Source: Acidimicrobiia bacterium | GTDB taxonomy: Bacteria; Actinomycetota; Acidimicrobiia; Acidimicrobiales; Bin134 | Length of the DNA: 35,082 bases | Direction: 5' to 3' | NCBI GenBank assembly: GCA_022827405.1 | Contig: JAJDTA010000017.1 | Coordinates: forward strand, 1-35,082 | Part shown: positions 7,926 to 15,975 of the stretch, piece by piece | Layout: each line of letters starts with the position of its first letter | Numbering within the stretch: the stretch's first letter is position 1 | Translations under genes and position numbers: made by a program | Notes under the pieces: generated by a model | Databases searched by the model: none | What the model was told of the DNA's origin: nothing | What the model saw: only the letters and a program-made list of their open reading frames with translations

Positions 7926-8906
7926 TCATTCGTCGACGACGACAGGCTGGTAAATCTCACCGAAGATAGAAGTGCCATCGTCGTCAAGAACCTCCATCCG
8001 GACGGTTTCTCCATCGCCTAGGAACTGTGTTGACGGCGCCCCCGAGTCGATGATCTCGATCGCGCGGCGCTCAGCGATGCAGGCTGAGCCCACGGAGCGG
8101 TCTGCGCTGGACACCGTTCCCGAACCAATGATCGTTCCCGCAGACAACAGGCGGGTATAAGCAGAGTGGGCGATGAGCTCTCCGAAGTGGAAAGTCATCT
8201 CGGATCCATGTGGGTGGCCGAACCACTCGCCGCTTCGCTCGACGCGCAATGGGAGGTTCACTCGGCCGTCGCGCCATGCGCCACCGAGTTCGTCTGGCGT
8301 CACCGCGACCGCTGCGAAAGCGGTGGACGGTTTCGCCTGGAGAAAGCCGAATCCAGCCGAGATTTCACGACCGGCGTAAGCCCGCAGGCTCACGTCATTG
8401 ATCAACACCAGTAGTTTGACGTGGTCGAGGGCATCGGCGGCAGTGGTCCGCATGGGAACTTCATCGACTACCACCCCAAATTCACCTTCAAAGTCGATGC
8501 CCTCGTCGAATCGGTATCCGCAGATCGCATCGGTCGGGCCACGCAGGTCGTCGGACGCACCCTGGTAGATGAATGGGTAGTCGCTGGGCTCGTTGGGTCG
8601 CTCGGGGTGCAGCGCCTGCGACATGAGGTCTAGGTGTGTCTGGAACACCGATCCGTCGAGCCACTGGGGCGCCCGCGGTAGCGGTGCCATCGCTTCGCCT
8701 GCCTTGAACACCGCGGGGGCGTCGCCGCTACCGGCCTCAATCTGATCAAATCGATCCTGGAGTGCCGGGGCCACGTCGTCCCACCGTCTAATCGCCTCGA
8801 GCAGTGTTTCTGCGATGTCATCGACCGCCACGCAGTGTTTTAGATCGCGCGAGACCACCACCAAACGCCCGTCGCCGCTCGGACCAGCCAACGTTGCGAG
8901 TTTCAT
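7926..8906 (-). CDS. fumarylacetoacetate hydrolase family protein (first of three)
   Basis: A 326-residue FAH-family protein. These metal-dependent enzymes hydrolyse or isomerise C-C bonds in 1,3-diketone acids produced by aromatic ring cleavage. The N-terminal section (about 1-110, MKLATL then RAPQWLDGSVFQTHLDLM) matches the longer subfamily that has an N-terminal FAH domain. The catalytic core has DEGIDFEGEFGVVVDEVP with the acidic metal ligands near 165-175, then LINDVSLR, LQAKPSTAFAAVAVTP and GTIIGSGTVSSAD near 270. The chosen ATG has GAGGGAG eight bases upstream; a longer frame would run into the neighbouring hydrolase gene. It lies 28 bases after the alpha/beta hydrolase and is co-transcribed with it. 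The substrate is unassigned, probably a ring-cleavage product. Confidence 0.88.
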   Translation of the reverse strand: MKLATLAGPSGDGRLVVVSRDLKHCVAVDDIAETLLEAIRRWDDVAPALQDRFDQIEAGSGDAPAVFKAGEAMAPLPRAPQWLDGSVFQTHLDLMSQALHPERPNEPSDYPFIYQGASDDLRGPTDAICGYRFDEGIDFEGEFGVVVDEVPMRTTAADALDHVKLLVLINDVSLRAYAGREISAGFGFLQAKPSTAFAAVAVTPDELGGAWRDGRVNLPLRVERSGEWFGHPHGSEMTFHFGELIAHSAYTRLLSAGTIIGSGTVSSADRSVGSACIAERRAIEIIDSGAPSTQFLGDGETVRMEVLDDDGTSIFGEIYQPVVVDE

Positions 8907-8934
8907 CGTGCATCTCCCTCGAAGAACTGCCCGC

Positions 8935-10191
8935 TCACACCGGCCCTGGCACCTCGTCAAACACCTCGGCAATCCAGTCCGCAATGAAATGCACGCCGTA
9001 GGTCATATTGTCGACGCTGACGTGCTCGACGCCCATTGTTCGGTCGTCGAAGATCTTCAGCTCTCGCTTAGGGCTGTTTACGAGCTGGTCGTACGTCTGG
9101 TGGGCATACTCGAGTGGGATCTGACGGTCGTTCTGGCCGTGGGTTACGAGGAAGGGCACGGTCACTTTGTTCAGCAGTCCGTCGAGGGTGATCTGGGAGC
9201 ACAAATCCAGGAACTCGTCCATGTCGGCGGCACCCCACACCCACCGCACGTGTTCCCAATAGTGGGGCACAGGGCGCTCGCCCTCGTTTTCCAAACGACG
9301 GCGCTGGACCTCGCCCCAATTGTGGTTCGCCCCCCAAATGGCACAGAGCGAGAACCGGGGTTCGGCAACGAGCAAGCGGGGAGCGTAGTAGCCGCCCAAA
9401 GAGATGCCAGCCACCCCGATGCGAGAGTTGTCTACGTCGGGACGCGCGCTGACGGCGTCGTAAACCACGCTGCCCCATTCGCAGGCGGGGGTGGCGAAGA
9501 GGCCATGAAGACGCAGCGCCTCACCTGTGCCTGGCTGATCGATGTTGAGGGTATTGATGCCACGTCTGGCGAGCTGATCTCCAAGACAGCTCCAGTGGAG
9601 CATCTCCTTTGTGGAGTCGAGTCCGTTCACGTAGACCATCGTCGGCCTCGGGCCCTCTCCTCGGTCAGCGCTCCGGAACCAGGCCGGGATCGTACCGTGG
9701 AGGTAGGGAATCTCGACCCGCTCCATGTTTGCGCCGCCCAATTCGACGGAACGGGCGAAGGAGCCAAGCGCCTTCTGGTACACCGCGGCCCGCTCGGTGC
9801 TGCCTTGGGCTTGCATGCGCTCGGCGATTTGGTAGTAGAGCGCCGCCCGGTTCAACTTGTCGGCGGCCGCAAATCCATGCCCGGCGGCGGAGTCCTCGTC
9901 GGCAAGTCCCACCAGTTTGTCGGCCATGATGACCCAAGACTTGAGAAAGTCACCTGTGCCAGGGTTGTCGCCTTGGGCGGCCGCCTCCCGCAGCGGTGCG
10001 CACATCTCCTCGATTTCCCCGATCTGCGCACCGCTTTCCAAGGCGATGCAGACGGAGAGATTCCACACGTAATTGCCGGGAAAATACGAGAACATCTCGG
10101 CCGTCACCCCCTCGGGCCGCAACGTATCAGCGACATCTTCATCGGCACAGCTGAATCCCCTGATAACGGTCATCTGTTGTGCTGATGCCAT
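8935..10191 (-). CDS. alpha/beta hydrolase of the dihydroxypseudooxynicotine hydrolase/FrsA type
   Basis: A 418-residue serine hydrolase. A helical N-terminal segment of about 150 residues precedes a canonical alpha/beta hydrolase core: VYVNGLDSTKEM (oxyanion region), INTLNIDQPGTGEA, the nucleophile elbow GVAGISLGGYY (Ser about 264), an acid region VTHGQNDRQIP and a late His in GVEHVSVDNM. This layout matches 2,6-dihydroxypseudooxynicotine hydrolase, which cleaves a C-C bond in nicotine breakdown, and the FrsA-like esterases. The chemistry could therefore be C-C bond hydrolysis rather than ester hydrolysis. The ATG at 10191 (MASAQQMTVIRG) or the Met six residues later are plausible starts; an upstream frame would overlap the divergent P450 gene. 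It is followed by an FAH gene, consistent with a two-step side-chain removal. Confidence 0.82.
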   Translation of the reverse strand: MASAQQMTVIRGFSCADEDVADTLRPEGVTAEMFSYFPGNYVWNLSVCIALESGAQIGEIEEMCAPLREAAAQGDNPGTGDFLKSWVIMADKLVGLADEDSAAGHGFAAADKLNRAALYYQIAERMQAQGSTERAAVYQKALGSFARSVELGGANMERVEIPYLHGTIPAWFRSADRGEGPRPTMVYVNGLDSTKEMLHWSCLGDQLARRGINTLNIDQPGTGEALRLHGLFATPACEWGSVVYDAVSARPDVDNSRIGVAGISLGGYYAPRLLVAEPRFSLCAIWGANHNWGEVQRRRLENEGERPVPHYWEHVRWVWGAADMDEFLDLCSQITLDGLLNKVTVPFLVTHGQNDRQIPLEYAHQTYDQLVNSPKRELKIFDDRTMGVEHVSVDNMTYGVHFIADWIAEVFDEVPGPV

Positions 10192-10197
10192 GGGAAT

Positions 10198-10207
10198 CCG
10201 TATACGG
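10198..10207. promoter_or_regulatory. palindrome in the divergent promoter of hydrolase and P450 genes
   Basis: CCGTATACGG is a perfect 10-bp palindrome within only 36 bases that separate two divergently transcribed genes. It could be a repressor half-site pair or contain an overlapping -10 element. Evidence is positional only. Confidence 0.4.
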
Positions 10208-10227
10208 TCGGCGCCGGAGGGAGGGCG

Positions 10228-11421
10228 ATGATCAGCCACACCGCATCAAGGGTCGATCCGTACAGCGACGAGTTTCTCGCAGAACCGTGGGATGACTTGA
10301 CCTTGATCCGGGATGCCGGTCACGCGGTCTGGCTCGACCGATACGGAATCTGGGCGATCGCTCGACATGACGACGTAGTGGCAGCGCTGCGCAATCACGA
10401 GAAGTTCTCGTCGAGTCGGGGCGTGGGGCTGGCCGACCTAGCCGTCGACCAATCATGGCGCCGACCGAGCATTCTCGTCGAAGCAGACCCTCCCGAGCAC
10501 ACTCGCAACCGGAAGGTGGTAGCGGGCACGATGACCCCCAAGGCACTGCGATCACTCGAAAGCGCATTCGCTAAGGCAGCTGGCCGGATAGTCGACGAGT
10601 TGATCGATCGCAGGCAATTCGATGGCGTTCGAGACTTGGCCGAGGTGTTTCCCACAGAGGTGTTTCCGCGGGCGTTCGGGATTGAGGTAAACGACGAGAC
10701 GCGACAACGGCTACTCGACTACGGATCCCTGGTCTTCAACGGCAACGGTGTCGAGAACCAACGCTTCCGCACTGCCATGGCGAATGCAGAAAAGACGATC
10801 GCCTGGGTCGCGGCGACATGTGCACGCGATGCGCTCCAGTCAGGAGGAATAGGCGCGGCGATCCACGACGCCGCCGAGGCGGCCGGTTTGACTCCTGATG
10901 ATGGAGCGATGCTGGTGCGCTCGTTCCTGTCGGCAGGGGTCGATACCACGGTCAGCGGAATTGCATTCGCGCTCAACAACCTGGCGACGGAGCCCGACCA
11001 GTGGCTGCTCGTGCGTGAGAATCCTCTACTTGCACGCGCTGCTTTCGAGGAGACCATACGCCGCGATTGCCCGGTCATTGGGTTCTTCCGCACGACGACG
11101 GGGTCCACCACTGTTGGCGATTTGGAGATCGCCGGAGATCAGAAAGTGCTCATATTGTTCGCAGGTGCCAACCGCGATCCACGTCGGTGGAACAACCCCG
11201 ATGGATTCGATGTCACACGGCGGCTTACCGGGCACTTGGGCTACGGCATCGGAATTCACACCTGCGTCGGCATGGTTATCGCCCGCATGGAGGGGGAGGC
11301 CGTCTTCACAGCTCTTCGCGATCGCGTGCGATTGATTGAACCGAATGGGGAACCCATTCCGCGCCTCAACAATTCACTGCGCGGGCTCGATTCCCTGCCC
11401 CTCAGCATCGAACCGGCATAG
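10228..11421 (+). CDS. cytochrome P450, CYP199-like
   Basis: A 397-residue soluble bacterial P450 monooxygenase. Key elements are visible: I-helix SAGVDTTVSG with the acid-threonine pair near 233, the ExxR motif in EETIRRD, FAGANRDPRRWNNPDGFDVTR, and the heme loop GHLGYGIGIHTCVGMVIARMEGEA with Cys ligand about residue 346. The GHxGxGxGIHxCVGxxxARxEGEA form is shared, from memory, with CYP199A and GcoA-type enzymes that demethylate para- or ortho-methoxylated aromatics, so an aromatic O-demethylase role is plausible. ATG at 10228 follows GGAGGGAGG. No ferredoxin or reductase gene is adjacent, so electron partners must be encoded elsewhere. It diverges from the C-C hydrolase-like gene and converges with the nine-gene operon. 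Confidence 0.93.
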   Translation: MISHTASRVDPYSDEFLAEPWDDLTLIRDAGHAVWLDRYGIWAIARHDDVVAALRNHEKFSSSRGVGLADLAVDQSWRRPSILVEADPPEHTRNRKVVAGTMTPKALRSLESAFAKAAGRIVDELIDRRQFDGVRDLAEVFPTEVFPRAFGIEVNDETRQRLLDYGSLVFNGNGVENQRFRTAMANAEKTIAWVAATCARDALQSGGIGAAIHDAAEAAGLTPDDGAMLVRSFLSAGVDTTVSGIAFALNNLATEPDQWLLVRENPLLARAAFEETIRRDCPVIGFFRTTTGSTTVGDLEIAGDQKVLILFAGANRDPRRWNNPDGFDVTRRLTGHLGYGIGIHTCVGMVIARMEGEAVFTALRDRVRLIEPNGEPIPRLNNSLRGLDSLPLSIEPA

Positions 11422-11441
11422 CGGGCGAGCCGTTCAGGCCT

Positions 11442-12377
11442 TCAGGTCGATTCGTCGAAGGTACGCCCGAGACGTTTGCGAGCCGAATCAATTAGAAGGC
11501 GATCGCGTTCGGCCTCAAGCATTGGCACATCGCGACCAGCGGCTGCTGCTTGAACGCCAGCTACGAGAGCGGCCTTTGTTGACTGGTCGAGCGCTGGTTT
11601 ACCGAGGTCTGCCCATCGACGCTCTTGGCTCGGCCCCAGGGCGTCAAGATAAGAGGCCAACCCACCGTCTCCCCCACCTAAGTGGTAACCCATGTGGACG
11701 CCGACCGCAGCCCAACGCAGTCCGGGTCCGTTGATGAGAGCAGTGTCGACGGCTTCGACGTCGGCGATCTCTTCCGCCACGATGTGAACTGCCTCACGGT
11801 ACAGGGCAGACGCCAACCGGTTTGCGATGTGCCCTACAGCGTCTTTTTTCAGCCGGACCGTGACACGATCTGTTGTTCGGTAGATTGCTTCGACTCGATC
11901 GCAGGTAGACGGGTCGATTCCATATATCTCAACGAGGGGTACGAGGTGCGGTGGGTGGAAGGGGTGTGCTGTGACGAATCGGTCCGAGACTCGAAGGCCA
12001 GGTGATAAGTCGCTCCACCGCAGCGATGAGGTCGACGATGCAATGATCGCCGTGTCGGCGACAACGGCCTCGATGTCTTCGTACAGGTGCCTTTTGGTCT
12101 GGATGGATTCGGGTGCGTTCTCCTGGATTAGCGATGCACCCGACAAGGCTTCAGCAAAGTCATCGGCAAACTCGACAGAGCCGGCCTCGACGGCCGGGCA
12201 GATTTCGGCAAGCTGAGACCGTGCTCGCCTGATCCGTTTGTCTGCGATCTCGTACGTTTTGGTCACCGGATCCCACAAGGTGACGGCAGCCCCGTAATGA
12301 GCGAAGAGAGCCGACCAGCTGGCACCTATCTGCCCCCCTCCGACGACTGCAATTCGCTGTCCCGATAAAGCGCTCAC
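11442..12377 (-). CDS. 3-hydroxyacyl-CoA dehydrogenase family protein
   Basis: A 311-residue NAD-dependent dehydrogenase. The N-terminal Rossmann domain has RIAVVGGGQIGASWS, then LIQENAPESIQTK (the conserved ExxPE element) near 85. ASSTSSLRWSDL and TAHPFHPPHLVPLVEI near 140 carry the catalytic His. The C-terminal helical domain has GHIANRLASALYREAVHIV and GPGLRWAAVGVHMGYHLGGG. This pattern and length fit the L-carnitine dehydrogenase/lambda-crystallin (gulonate 3-dehydrogenase) branch, which oxidises a secondary alcohol, rather than the long beta-oxidation enzymes. The start is GTG, overlapping the upstream stop as GTGA. It is the last gene of the operon and probably oxidises a hydroxyacid from ring cleavage; the substrate is inferred. 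Confidence 0.9.
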   Translation of the reverse strand: MSALSGQRIAVVGGGQIGASWSALFAHYGAAVTLWDPVTKTYEIADKRIRRARSQLAEICPAVEAGSVEFADDFAEALSGASLIQENAPESIQTKRHLYEDIEAVVADTAIIASSTSSLRWSDLSPGLRVSDRFVTAHPFHPPHLVPLVEIYGIDPSTCDRVEAIYRTTDRVTVRLKKDAVGHIANRLASALYREAVHIVAEEIADVEAVDTALINGPGLRWAAVGVHMGYHLGGGDGGLASYLDALGPSQERRWADLGKPALDQSTKAALVAGVQAAAAGRDVPMLEAERDRLLIDSARKRLGRTFDEST

Positions 12378-13180
12378 GAAAAGTTGTCGATCAGAAAGTC
12401 GATCGAGGTATCCACCAGTTCTGATAAGCGATCGCGTTCGATCTCCTTGTAGAAGTGATCGCCACCTTCGACCAGCACCAAAGTAGCCGATGTCCCCGTC
12501 CCTTCCAGCGCGGCGGCAAAGCGCTTGCTCTGCGCAACGGGCACATGAACATCGTTGGTGCCATGCACGAGCTCGAAACGTGTCGACGTGGCTCGAATGT
12601 GATGGACGGGGCTTGCATTCCTGGCCGCATCGGGAAGCTCGTCCACCACACCCCCCAACAACTGAGCCTCACGCGAGCCCGGTCCCCGGTCGACGGGGCC
12701 CCCCACCGCTTCAAGATCATCTTGATGTCGAGCAATGTCGGAGGGGGCGGACCAACAGGTTACGGCGGCCACCTCGACGTCGAGGCGTGGGTTGAGAGCA
12801 GCGAGTGCGGCCAGGTGGGCACCTGAGGACAGACCCCAGAGCGTGAGCGGAATCTCGGAGACCCCGTAAACACCGAGATCGGAGGTGACAAAGCGACACG
12901 CAGCAATCACATCCTCGAGCTGGGCAGGAAATATGGCCTCGCCGCTTAGCCGGTAGTCACAGGCAGCAACGGCAAGCTGGCGCTCCGCCATCCTCTCGAG
13001 GAACTCCTCACCGGGTCCGGTCATGTGCCCTGGCCCGTCGCGCCGCGACCCCCGGCGCCAGCCCCCGCCGTGCAGGTAGACGCAGACTGCTCGGGGCTCC
13101 TCTGGGACGTACAGGTCCAGCGCCAGCGGCCGAAAGCCCATGACTGACGCGTAGGTGATCGCATGGTGGACAGCGATCAT
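12374..13180 (-). CDS. alpha/beta hydrolase fold-3 (esterase/formamidase-like)
   Basis: A 268-residue serine hydrolase. The oxyanion motif HGGGW is at about 37-41, the nucleophile elbow GLSSG has Ser about 118, the acid is in VHGTNDVHVP, and the His is in GGDHFY. This combination is typical of the hormone-sensitive-lipase-like group and kynurenine-formamidase-like enzymes that hydrolyse small esters or amides. The ATG at 13180 starts four bases after the amidohydrolase gene; an upstream extension of the frame lies inside that gene and is out of keeping with the family. Its stop overlaps the next start (GTGA). With the amidohydrolase beside it, it may act on amide or ester intermediates of the pathway. 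Confidence 0.85.
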   Translation of the reverse strand: MIAVHHAITYASVMGFRPLALDLYVPEEPRAVCVYLHGGGWRRGSRRDGPGHMTGPGEEFLERMAERQLAVAACDYRLSGEAIFPAQLEDVIAACRFVTSDLGVYGVSEIPLTLWGLSSGAHLAALAALNPRLDVEVAAVTCWSAPSDIARHQDDLEAVGGPVDRGPGSREAQLLGGVVDELPDAARNASPVHHIRATSTRFELVHGTNDVHVPVAQSKRFAAALEGTGTSATLVLVEGGDHFYKEIERDRLSELVDTSIDFLIDNFS

Positions 13181-13184
13181 GTCG

Positions 13185-14444
13185 CTAGCGCGCCGCGGGT
13201 TGCTTGTGGAATCGGCCGCCCTGCATGATCGCCACGATCCTCTTGGGTTCCTCGAGTACGGTGATGTCGGCGACGGGGTCGCCTTCGACGACGAGCACGT
13301 CGGCCAGGTAGTTCTCGGCCAGCAATCCCAGCTCATCACCCATGCCCATCAGCTCGCCACCGAGCTTCGTCGCTGCTACCAGTGTCTCTGTTTCCGTGTA
13401 GCCGAGCTCGGTCACGAAGAGGGTTAGGTCGTGTGCGTTCTTGCCGATGGGGTTGTTTGGAAAGCCGTAGTCGCCACCGGGTAGCACCCTGATGCCACGG
13501 GCTCGCATTTTCGGATAGAGCTCACGCATGTGGTCGAGGCATGCCACTGAGCCCATCTGCTCTGCCATGGCCCGGTCGATCCCGTACTCCTCCCCGGCGT
13601 GGATGTTTGCCCAAATGATCCCCGGCGCCGGCGAGACGAACACCTCGTCTTTGGCCTCTTCGAGCATGTCGAGTGCCTCTTCGTCTGCATATGTGCAGTG
13701 GTAGATCGACCGAAAGCCGTGGCGGACGGCGAGCTTCACCGACTCTGCGGCCTGACAATGCGCGGCAAGCCAGACGCCGTACTCACGAGCAGTTTCTCCA
13801 GCGGCCTTCGCCTGGTCCTCAGAGTACTGGGTGATCTGGTTGCCGCCTTTGACGAAGACGTCGTCATTGCTGAGGAGCAGCTTGATCGAGTCGAAACCCT
13901 GCTCAGCGTGGGACCGAACCCAGTCTGCGAGCGCTGCCGGCTTATCCCAGTCCTCCGGCCTGTCGACTGGACCTCGGGGCACGGCATCTCGCTCTGCCGC
14001 ACAAGCCTTGAACCGCGGGCCGGGGATGACGCCGGCATCTAGCTTGTCTCGGAGGGCAACCTCGGTGGGCATCGGAATGAGAGATCCCGCGGAGTAGGCG
14101 GATGTAAATCCGGCGTCGAGGAGAATGCCGGCGTTTCGCTCGGCGCGGGCGAGTTCCGAAGGGAATCCTTCGATTTTCTCAAAGAAGGAGACATCGAGCG
14201 GAGGATTGAAAGATGGGTCTATATGGCCGACGGCTGACGGAAACGTGATATGAGCGTGCGATTCGACGAGCCCAGGCATGACGGTGCAGCCGGTTGCATC
14301 AACAATCTCGTGGCCGTCGTGGTGGTCTGGGTGGTGGCCGGATCGGACCTCGGTGATCCGGTCGCCATCAATGACTATTTCACCCGGGGTCGCCGCCGAT
14401 CCGGTCCCGTCGAATATTTGGCCTCCAGTGATGATGATGGACAT
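13185..14444 (-). CDS. metal-dependent amidohydrolase (imidazolonepropionase/prolidase-like)
   Basis: A 419-residue amidohydrolase-superfamily enzyme. The N-terminal small beta domain (IIITGGQIFDGTG, IVIDGDRITEV) leads to the metal site VMPGLVESHAH (His 63 and 65). Later ligands are visible in order: the candidate carboxylated Lys in DSIKLLLS, His in WLAAHCQAAES, His in SIYHCTYADEE, and Asp in VLPGGDYGF. The C-terminus returns to the composite domain (YLADVLVVEGDPVADI). The family hydrolyses cyclic or linear amide bonds at a binuclear or mononuclear metal site in the cytoplasm. It is not of the LigI/amidohydrolase_2 type used for 2-pyrone-4,6-dicarboxylate. AAGGAA precedes the ATG. It sits inside the nine-gene catabolic operon; its substrate is unknown. 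Confidence 0.9.
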   Translation of the reverse strand: MSIIITGGQIFDGTGSAATPGEIVIDGDRITEVRSGHHPDHHDGHEIVDATGCTVMPGLVESHAHITFPSAVGHIDPSFNPPLDVSFFEKIEGFPSELARAERNAGILLDAGFTSAYSAGSLIPMPTEVALRDKLDAGVIPGPRFKACAAERDAVPRGPVDRPEDWDKPAALADWVRSHAEQGFDSIKLLLSNDDVFVKGGNQITQYSEDQAKAAGETAREYGVWLAAHCQAAESVKLAVRHGFRSIYHCTYADEEALDMLEEAKDEVFVSPAPGIIWANIHAGEEYGIDRAMAEQMGSVACLDHMRELYPKMRARGIRVLPGGDYGFPNNPIGKNAHDLTLFVTELGYTETETLVAATKLGGELMGMGDELGLLAENYLADVLVVEGDPVADITVLEEPKRIVAIMQGGRFHKQPAAR

Positions 14445-14477
14445 GGGTTTGGTTCCATTCCTTGGTAGTCGAGTGTG

Positions 14478-15362
14478 TCAACTGTCGGTCGGTGTGTACA
14501 GGTCCATGGTGTAGGGCTCTGTGTCGTGTGCTGCGCTCCACCGAACTACGTGATTGCGCAAGATGCCTACGGCTTCTATCTCGGCCTCGATCTGATCTCC
14601 GGGCCGGAGGTAGTAGTCGAAGGGATTGGGCTGCACGGCGGCGACGCCGGAGATCGTCCCCGTCGTGATGATGTCGCCAGCTGAGTAACCCTGGGGCGAG
14701 TGGTAAGCGACGAGGTGGGGGATGTCGATGCGCATCTGTTTCGTATGGCCCTTCTGACGGACATCTCCGTTGACGCGTAGTTCCATGGCCAGGTTCTGGG
14801 CGTTATCGATTTCGTCGGCGGTGACGATGTAGGGCCCAATGGGGCAGAACGTCTCGATCGCCTTTGAGAACGAGAAGACTCCAGACTCCATCTCTCGGCG
14901 CTGGATGTCACGAGCTGTGATGTCGTTGAACACCATGTACCCAGCGATGTGGTCAACAGCCTCCTCGGCGCTGAACCAACGTCCTTGCTTGCCGATGATG
15001 ATGGCTAGTTCGAGCTCGTAGTCGACCTCATTGGTGAGACCCTCGGGATACACGATTGCATCGTCAGGTCCGATGATCGCGTCGACATTTTGAAAAAAGA
15101 CGATCCCTTTGTGGACGGGATGTGACCAGTCAACGGCAGCGAGCTCCTCGTGGTGGTCGAGGAAGTTGCCCGCGGTGTGGAAGAACTTCTTGGGCACGAT
15201 CGGCGCTTCAAGGCGAACTTCGCTCATGGCGATGCGTTCGCCGGTCTCGCGAACGTCACCAGCTCGCTCGAAGTACTCGCGAGTTGTTCCGCATTCGAGT
15301 TCGACCATTAGATCATCCTCGATGCGGCCGACTCTTCCGTTGTTGAAAGTTGCGAGTTTCAT
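14478..15362 (-). CDS. fumarylacetoacetate hydrolase family protein (second of three)
   Basis: A 294-residue FAH-family protein with the complete core: APIVPKKFFHTAGNFLDHHEE near 53-73, EVDYELELAIIIGKQGR with three acidic metal ligands near 115, GYMVFNDITARDIQRRE near 145, FSKAIETFCPIGPYIVTADE, and GDIITTGTISGVA near 230. Family members include 2-hydroxyhepta-2,4-diene-1,7-dioate isomerase, acylpyruvate hydrolases and 2-keto-pentenoate-type enzymes, all acting after extradiol ring cleavage. It shares the MKLAT start with the FAH gene at 7.9-8.9 kb but is shorter and lacks the extra N-terminal domain. GGAG lies just before the ATG. The next gene upstream in the operon ends 16 bases before the start. 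Confidence 0.92.
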   Translation of the reverse strand: MKLATFNNGRVGRIEDDLMVELECGTTREYFERAGDVRETGERIAMSEVRLEAPIVPKKFFHTAGNFLDHHEELAAVDWSHPVHKGIVFFQNVDAIIGPDDAIVYPEGLTNEVDYELELAIIIGKQGRWFSAEEAVDHIAGYMVFNDITARDIQRREMESGVFSFSKAIETFCPIGPYIVTADEIDNAQNLAMELRVNGDVRQKGHTKQMRIDIPHLVAYHSPQGYSAGDIITTGTISGVAAVQPNPFDYYLRPGDQIEAEIEAVGILRNHVVRWSAAHDTEPYTMDLYTPTDS

Positions 15363-15378
15363 GGAAATCTCCGGCCTT

Positions 15379-15975
15379 TCAATTGGAACAATTCAAATCT
15401 TGGGGAAGTGCGACCCGGAGGACTCTAAGTTGCATGGCGAGGGTGGCGTAGTAGCCGACGAGGGTCATCAGCTCGAACAGCCCCGGGAGGCCGAGAGCAG
15501 CTACGACGCGGTCGTAGAGCTCGTCGTCGAAATCGCCACATTCGTGGAGCGAGCGCACTGCCTGAACCACCGTCCGGTCGTTTGCGTCGGGCCACACCGC
15601 TGTAGAGTCGTTGCCCTCACGGATCGCGGTGATCTCAGCATTTGTGACACCCGCTGCTCGTGCGATTGGCTCGTGCGCGTGCCGCTCGAACTCGGATTTC
15701 CATGCGGCTGCGACCACGAGTATGGCGAGCTCCCGAGTCCGATCGGTCAACTCTGTTTCGTAGCGGATCGCTGCACCAACCGCTTGGAGGGCAGTTCCTA
15801 GAGCCGGTTGGAGCAGGAAGGCATTGAAAGGTCCTTCCAATCCACCGTCAGCATTGACAATCGAGAAGTACTGCGGGTCGCGCGACCTTAAGCCGGTGGT
15901 GAGCTCGTCGTAGAGACGTTGCTGGGCTTCGTTGAGCTCGGCTGGCCGGAAACGTTCAATCGGGCGCGCGATCAT
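15379..15975 (-). CDS. carboxymuconolactone decarboxylase-like protein
   Basis: A 198-residue all-helical protein of the carboxymuconolactone decarboxylase/AhpD superfamily. The core is ETELTDRTRELAILVVAAAWKSEFERHAHEPIARAAGV (described by its parts: RELAILVVAAAW, EFERHAHEPIARAAGV), where the conserved Glu and His of the E-x-x-x-H pattern are present. The CxxC pair of AhpD-type peroxidases is absent, so peroxidase chemistry is unlikely. A role as a decarboxylase or lyase in aromatic breakdown fits the surroundings but is not proved. The ATG overlaps the stop of the neighbouring FAH gene as ATGA, indicating tight coupling. The C-terminal LPGLFELMTLVGYYATLAM segment is also usual for this family. 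Confidence 0.85.
   Translation of the reverse strand: MIARPIERFRPAELNEAQQRLYDELTTGLRSRDPQYFSIVNADGGLEGPFNAFLLQPALGTALQAVGAAIRYETELTDRTRELAILVVAAAWKSEFERHAHEPIARAAGVTNAEITAIREGNDSTAVWPDANDRTVVQAVRSLHECGDFDDELYDRVVAALGLPGLFELMTLVGYYATLAMQLRVLRVALPQDLNCSN

Noticed and set aside
8815-10185. Long open frames antisense to clear genes (also near 2628-3629, 16881-18014, 20004-21068 and 28315-29427)
   Set aside because: They lie opposite genes with complete family motifs and have biased, domain-free composition, as expected of shadow frames in high-GC DNA.
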